This document shows positions 6,361-8,352 of a stretch of DNA of 8,352 bases, piece after piece. The DNA lies in NCBI GenBank assembly GCA_025964405.1, contig JAOPYW010000208.1, forward strand, positions 1 to 8,352, read 5' to 3'. Made by a program: the position numbers and the translations under genes. Origin of the DNA: Thermoleophilia bacterium. Its GTDB lineage: Bacteria; Actinomycetota; Thermoleophilia; Gaiellales; SKUG01. Below the pieces are notes generated by a model. The model made no database searches, had not been told where the DNA came from, and was given only the letters and a program-made list of their open reading frames with translations. Within the stretch, counting starts at the first letter, position 1. Each line of letters opens with the position of its first letter.

Positions 6361-6897
6361 GTGACCAAGCCCCCCCGGAGCACCGTGCGCGTGCACGATA
6401 CAGACGTCGTTCCCCGCTCCCCGGTCGCAGCGGCCCTGCTCTGCATCCTCACCGTGGGGGTACTGGGAGCGGTGCGCCACGGCAAGGTGAACGGCGAACT
6501 GCGCCGCCTGGGGCGCGCGCGGGGCTCGATGAGCTTCCCGTTCATCCGGGCGAACCCGGCAGTCTCGGTGCTGGCGTGGATCCTCGGGCTGCTCCTGTGG
6601 GGCCTCGTCGCCTACAGCCTGTTCACGTTCGTGCGCGAGCTCGTGGTCGATCGCCGCGACTTCGAACCGGGCGACATCACGACGGTCGCGGGCACGCTCG
6701 TCTTCCTGGCGCCGCTGTGGCTCACGAGCCTCCACACGGGCCAACGCATCCGCACGGCGCAGCACCTCGTCGGCATCCAGCCGCAGCCGACGATGCCGCT
6801 GCGCATCGCCGCGAGCTCGGTCGCCTTCCCCCCGCTCGGGCTCTGGCGCCAGCAGCGGGAAGCGAACCGCGCGTGGACCACCTGGCGGCAACCATGA
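6361..6897 (+). CDS. DUF4234-like four-helix membrane protein
   Basis: GTG 6361 gives 178 residues ending in TGA 6895-6897. Four hydrophobic segments are visible at about 21-37, 67-90, 106-124 and 148-160, the last weaker. Just after segment 1 is a DUF4234-like motif, AVRHGKVNGELRRLG, comparable with the family's YxxWRxNxEL pattern. After segment 3 comes TGQRIRTAQHLVGIQP and after segment 4 LWRQQREANRAW. The same order of motifs recurs in the N-terminal 180 residues of the next gene, so the two are probably paralogous. No enzymatic residues are evident. It is expected in the cytoplasmic membrane. The four-base overlap with the next start implies co-translation and probably a shared complex. 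Function is unknown. Confidence 0.85.
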   Translation: MTKPPRSTVRVHDTDVVPRSPVAAALLCILTVGVLGAVRHGKVNGELRRLGRARGSMSFPFIRANPAVSVLAWILGLLLWGLVAYSLFTFVRELVVDRRDFEPGDITTVAGTLVFLAPLWLTSLHTGQRIRTAQHLVGIQPQPTMPLRIAASSVAFPPLGLWRQQREANRAWTTWRQP

Positions 6898-8300
6898 TCG
6901 AGTACAACGCTGCGGGCGCCCGGGTCGCCACGCGCCCGATGTGGCTGCTCGCGCTCGTGGTGTTCGCGCTCGGGCCGTTCTACCGCATCTACTGGGTGTG
7001 GCGGACCAACTCCGACCTCAACGACTTCGCGGCCGCGCAGCAGGGGGCCGACGGCAAGCCCGTGATCGACGTCGCGCCGGGTGCGGCGGCGACCTGGATG
7101 GCCCTCGCGCTTCCGGGTTGGTTCCTGCTCACCTTCGGCGCGCTCCCGTGGAGCCCGAGCTTCGCGCCCGAACGGATCGGCGGCGCGGATTCCTCCCTCG
7201 CCGAGCACCTGACCTTCACGGTGATCGGCATCGCCTTCGTGGTGCCGGCGCTGCTGTCACTGATCCGCACGCGCGGACGCATCCGCGCCGCGCGCCGGCT
7301 CGCGGGCCTCGCACCCGACACGCGCTGGACGGGACTGCCGTTCCTCGTCTCCCTGCTGTTCGAGCTCGTGGCGGTGCCGGTGTGGCTGTTCGCGGCGCAG
7401 CACTCCCTCAACGACCTGTGGGGCCGCTACCCCCTCCTCCTCGACGAGGACCTGCACGGCGAGTTCGCGCCCCCGTCGACCCGCGCGGCCGCGATCGCCG
7501 CACGCCCGGCCCTGCATGAGGCCCGGCTCGAGCGCATCGCCGCGGAGATGGACCAGCCCCGCGCACGCCCCTGGGTCGCGATCGGGTTCTTCGTGCTCTG
7601 CCTCGGCATGTTCGTGTTCCAGGTGACGCAGTACGGGTTCTTCCCCGACGACGAGGCCGACATCCGCGCGGTCGGCGCCTACGCCAGCGACCTCGATGGC
7701 GCATGGTGGCGCTTCTGGGTGGCCAACGTACTGCACGGCAGTGTCAGCCACCTCGTCGGCAACATGTCACTCTGGCTCCTCGTCGCGATCATGGTCGAGC
7801 GGGTCGTCGGCGCCTGGCGCATGGTGCTCCTCGTGGTCGCCGGCGCTGCGGGCACCAGTTCGGGCATGTGGATCTCCGCCCCGCACTCGGTCGCGCTCGG
7901 CGCATCGGGCGTGCTCTTCGCCTGCTTCGGCTTCGCGGTGCTGCTCGACCCGCGCGCGCGCCGGCCGATCGGTCGCTTCGGCTGGGCGCTCACCATCATC
8001 GGACTCACGCTCTCGACGTTCGCGCCAGGCATCGCCTCCGGCGGACACGTCGGTGGGCTCGTCGCCGGGCTCGTCGTCGGCCTGCTCGTGCGGCTCGTGT
8101 GGCGCACCTCCGCCACCGCGGCACCGGCGCTCATCGGCTGGCCCGCTCCTGACGCCGTCGATCGCACCGCCCCGCTCGCCCCCGACCGCGAGCTCCCGGT
8201 CGAAGCACGGCTCCAGCACCTCATGGAACGCCGCAATGCGCAGCAGCTCACCGACGTCGAGTACGAGCGCCTGCGCACGGCGCTGCTCATGCGCGGCTGA
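6894..8300 (+). CDS. Rhomboid intramembrane serine protease fused to an N-terminal DUF4234-like unit
   Basis: ATG 6894 overlaps the previous stop (ATGA), giving 468 residues. Residues 1-180 are a four-segment membrane unit: RIYWVWRTNSDLNDF (31-45, DUF4234-like), RTRGRIRAARRLAGLAP (125-141) and FAAQHSLNDLW (166-176). Residues 225-405 are a rhomboid domain: WWRF (271-274, the WR loop), HGSVSHLVGN (281-290, the H-x4-H-x3-N helix), Glu302 in VERVVGAWR, GASG with nucleophile Ser338, and GHVGG with catalytic His385. All expected residues for an active Ser-His dyad are present. Such proteases cleave single-pass membrane proteins within the bilayer. Residues 436-466 (LMERRNAQQLTDVEYERLR) resemble a SHOCT-type short C-terminal domain. 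The substrate is unknown; the paralogous neighbour is a candidate partner, not a proven one. Confidence 0.92.
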   Translation: MIEYNAAGARVATRPMWLLALVVFALGPFYRIYWVWRTNSDLNDFAAAQQGADGKPVIDVAPGAAATWMALALPGWFLLTFGALPWSPSFAPERIGGADSSLAEHLTFTVIGIAFVVPALLSLIRTRGRIRAARRLAGLAPDTRWTGLPFLVSLLFELVAVPVWLFAAQHSLNDLWGRYPLLLDEDLHGEFAPPSTRAAAIAARPALHEARLERIAAEMDQPRARPWVAIGFFVLCLGMFVFQVTQYGFFPDDEADIRAVGAYASDLDGAWWRFWVANVLHGSVSHLVGNMSLWLLVAIMVERVVGAWRMVLLVVAGAAGTSSGMWISAPHSVALGASGVLFACFGFAVLLDPRARRPIGRFGWALTIIGLTLSTFAPGIASGGHVGGLVAGLVVGLLVRLVWRTSATAAPALIGWPAPDAVDRTAPLAPDRELPVEARLQHLMERRNAQQLTDVEYERLRTALLMRG

Positions 8301-8311
8301 CCTCGAACGTG

Positions 8312-8352
8312 TCAGCCCGCGGCGACATCCGCCGCGCCGCTGCAGGTCACAT
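8312..8352 (-). CDS. Possible C-terminal end of a convergent gene (partial)
   Basis: On the minus strand a frame enters at the window edge, reads VTCSGAADVAAG and stops at TGA (8314-8312). Eleven of twelve sense codons end in G or C, as in real genes here. Only 12 residues are visible, so no family can be named. If real, it ends 11 bases from the rhomboid stop in a tail-to-tail arrangement. Confidence 0.3.
   Translation of the reverse strand, partial: VTCSGAADVAAG
8318..8336. other. GC stem-loop downstream of the rhomboid gene
   Basis: CGCGGCG (8318-8324) and CGCCGCG (8330-8336) pair perfectly over 7 bp around an ACATC loop. No T-run follows on the plus strand within the window, and none precedes it on the minus strand. 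It may be a weak terminator, or simply coding sequence of a convergent gene. Confidence 0.3.

Noticed and set aside
5343..6545. 400-codon minus-strand frame overlapping the M28 gene
   Set aside because: Arg/His-rich nonsense composition. The other minus-strand frame holds the full zinc-ligand set of M28.
8318..8336. Stem-loop as a confirmed terminator of the rhomboid gene
   Set aside because: The stem is perfect but there is no T-run on either side, so it is kept only as a low-confidence structure.
1..8352. Hidden defence island, secondary-metabolite cluster or phage segment
   Set aside because: No nuclease, helicase, toxin-antitoxin, integrase, phage structural or synthase motifs are visible. 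Gene content is housekeeping, envelope and unknown.

Overview
The window looks like a stretch of chromosome from a high-GC actinobacterium. GC is roughly 70% by eye, with strong G/C at third codon positions. Genes are tightly packed with ATGA overlaps. Two starts sit exactly six bases after a TANNNT -10 box, as in leaderless actinobacterial genes. Nothing fixes the genus. There are no mobile elements, tRNA or rRNA genes, or CRISPR arrays, and no stretch over 300 bases lacks a gene. The longest such gap, 2449-2670, itself holds a terminator and a probable small gene.

Layout: (1) Bases 1-2448 carry a large secreted protein whose start lies just outside the window. It has a signal peptide, delta-60-type repeats (probably seven modules), a DUF11-like domain and about 28 RTX calcium-binding nonapeptides. 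A strong intrinsic terminator follows. (2) Bases 2558-4070 carry a very basic 31-residue small ORF, an unknown 190-residue protein, and a class I SAM methyltransferase that overlaps the latter by ATGA. (3) Bases 4099-5383 carry a DUF72/YecE-like protein and methionine sulfoxide reductase MsrB. (4) Bases 5384-6310, minus strand, carry an M28 zinc peptidase whose stop codon directly abuts that of msrB. (5) Bases 6361-8300 are divergent from the peptidase and hold two overlapping membrane-protein genes. The first is a 178-residue four-helix protein. The second carries a similar N-terminal unit fused to a complete rhomboid protease domain and a SHOCT-like tail. (6) The last bases may hold the 3' end of a convergent gene.

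Most genes are ordinary housekeeping or cell-envelope functions. The parts most worth a second look are the tandem membrane pair, where a DUF4234-like unit appears alone and then fused to an intramembrane protease, the small basic ORF after the terminator, and the matched leaderless promoter geometry. I see no convincing defence system, biosynthetic cluster or mobile system. All family assignments come from reading motifs, not from database searches.
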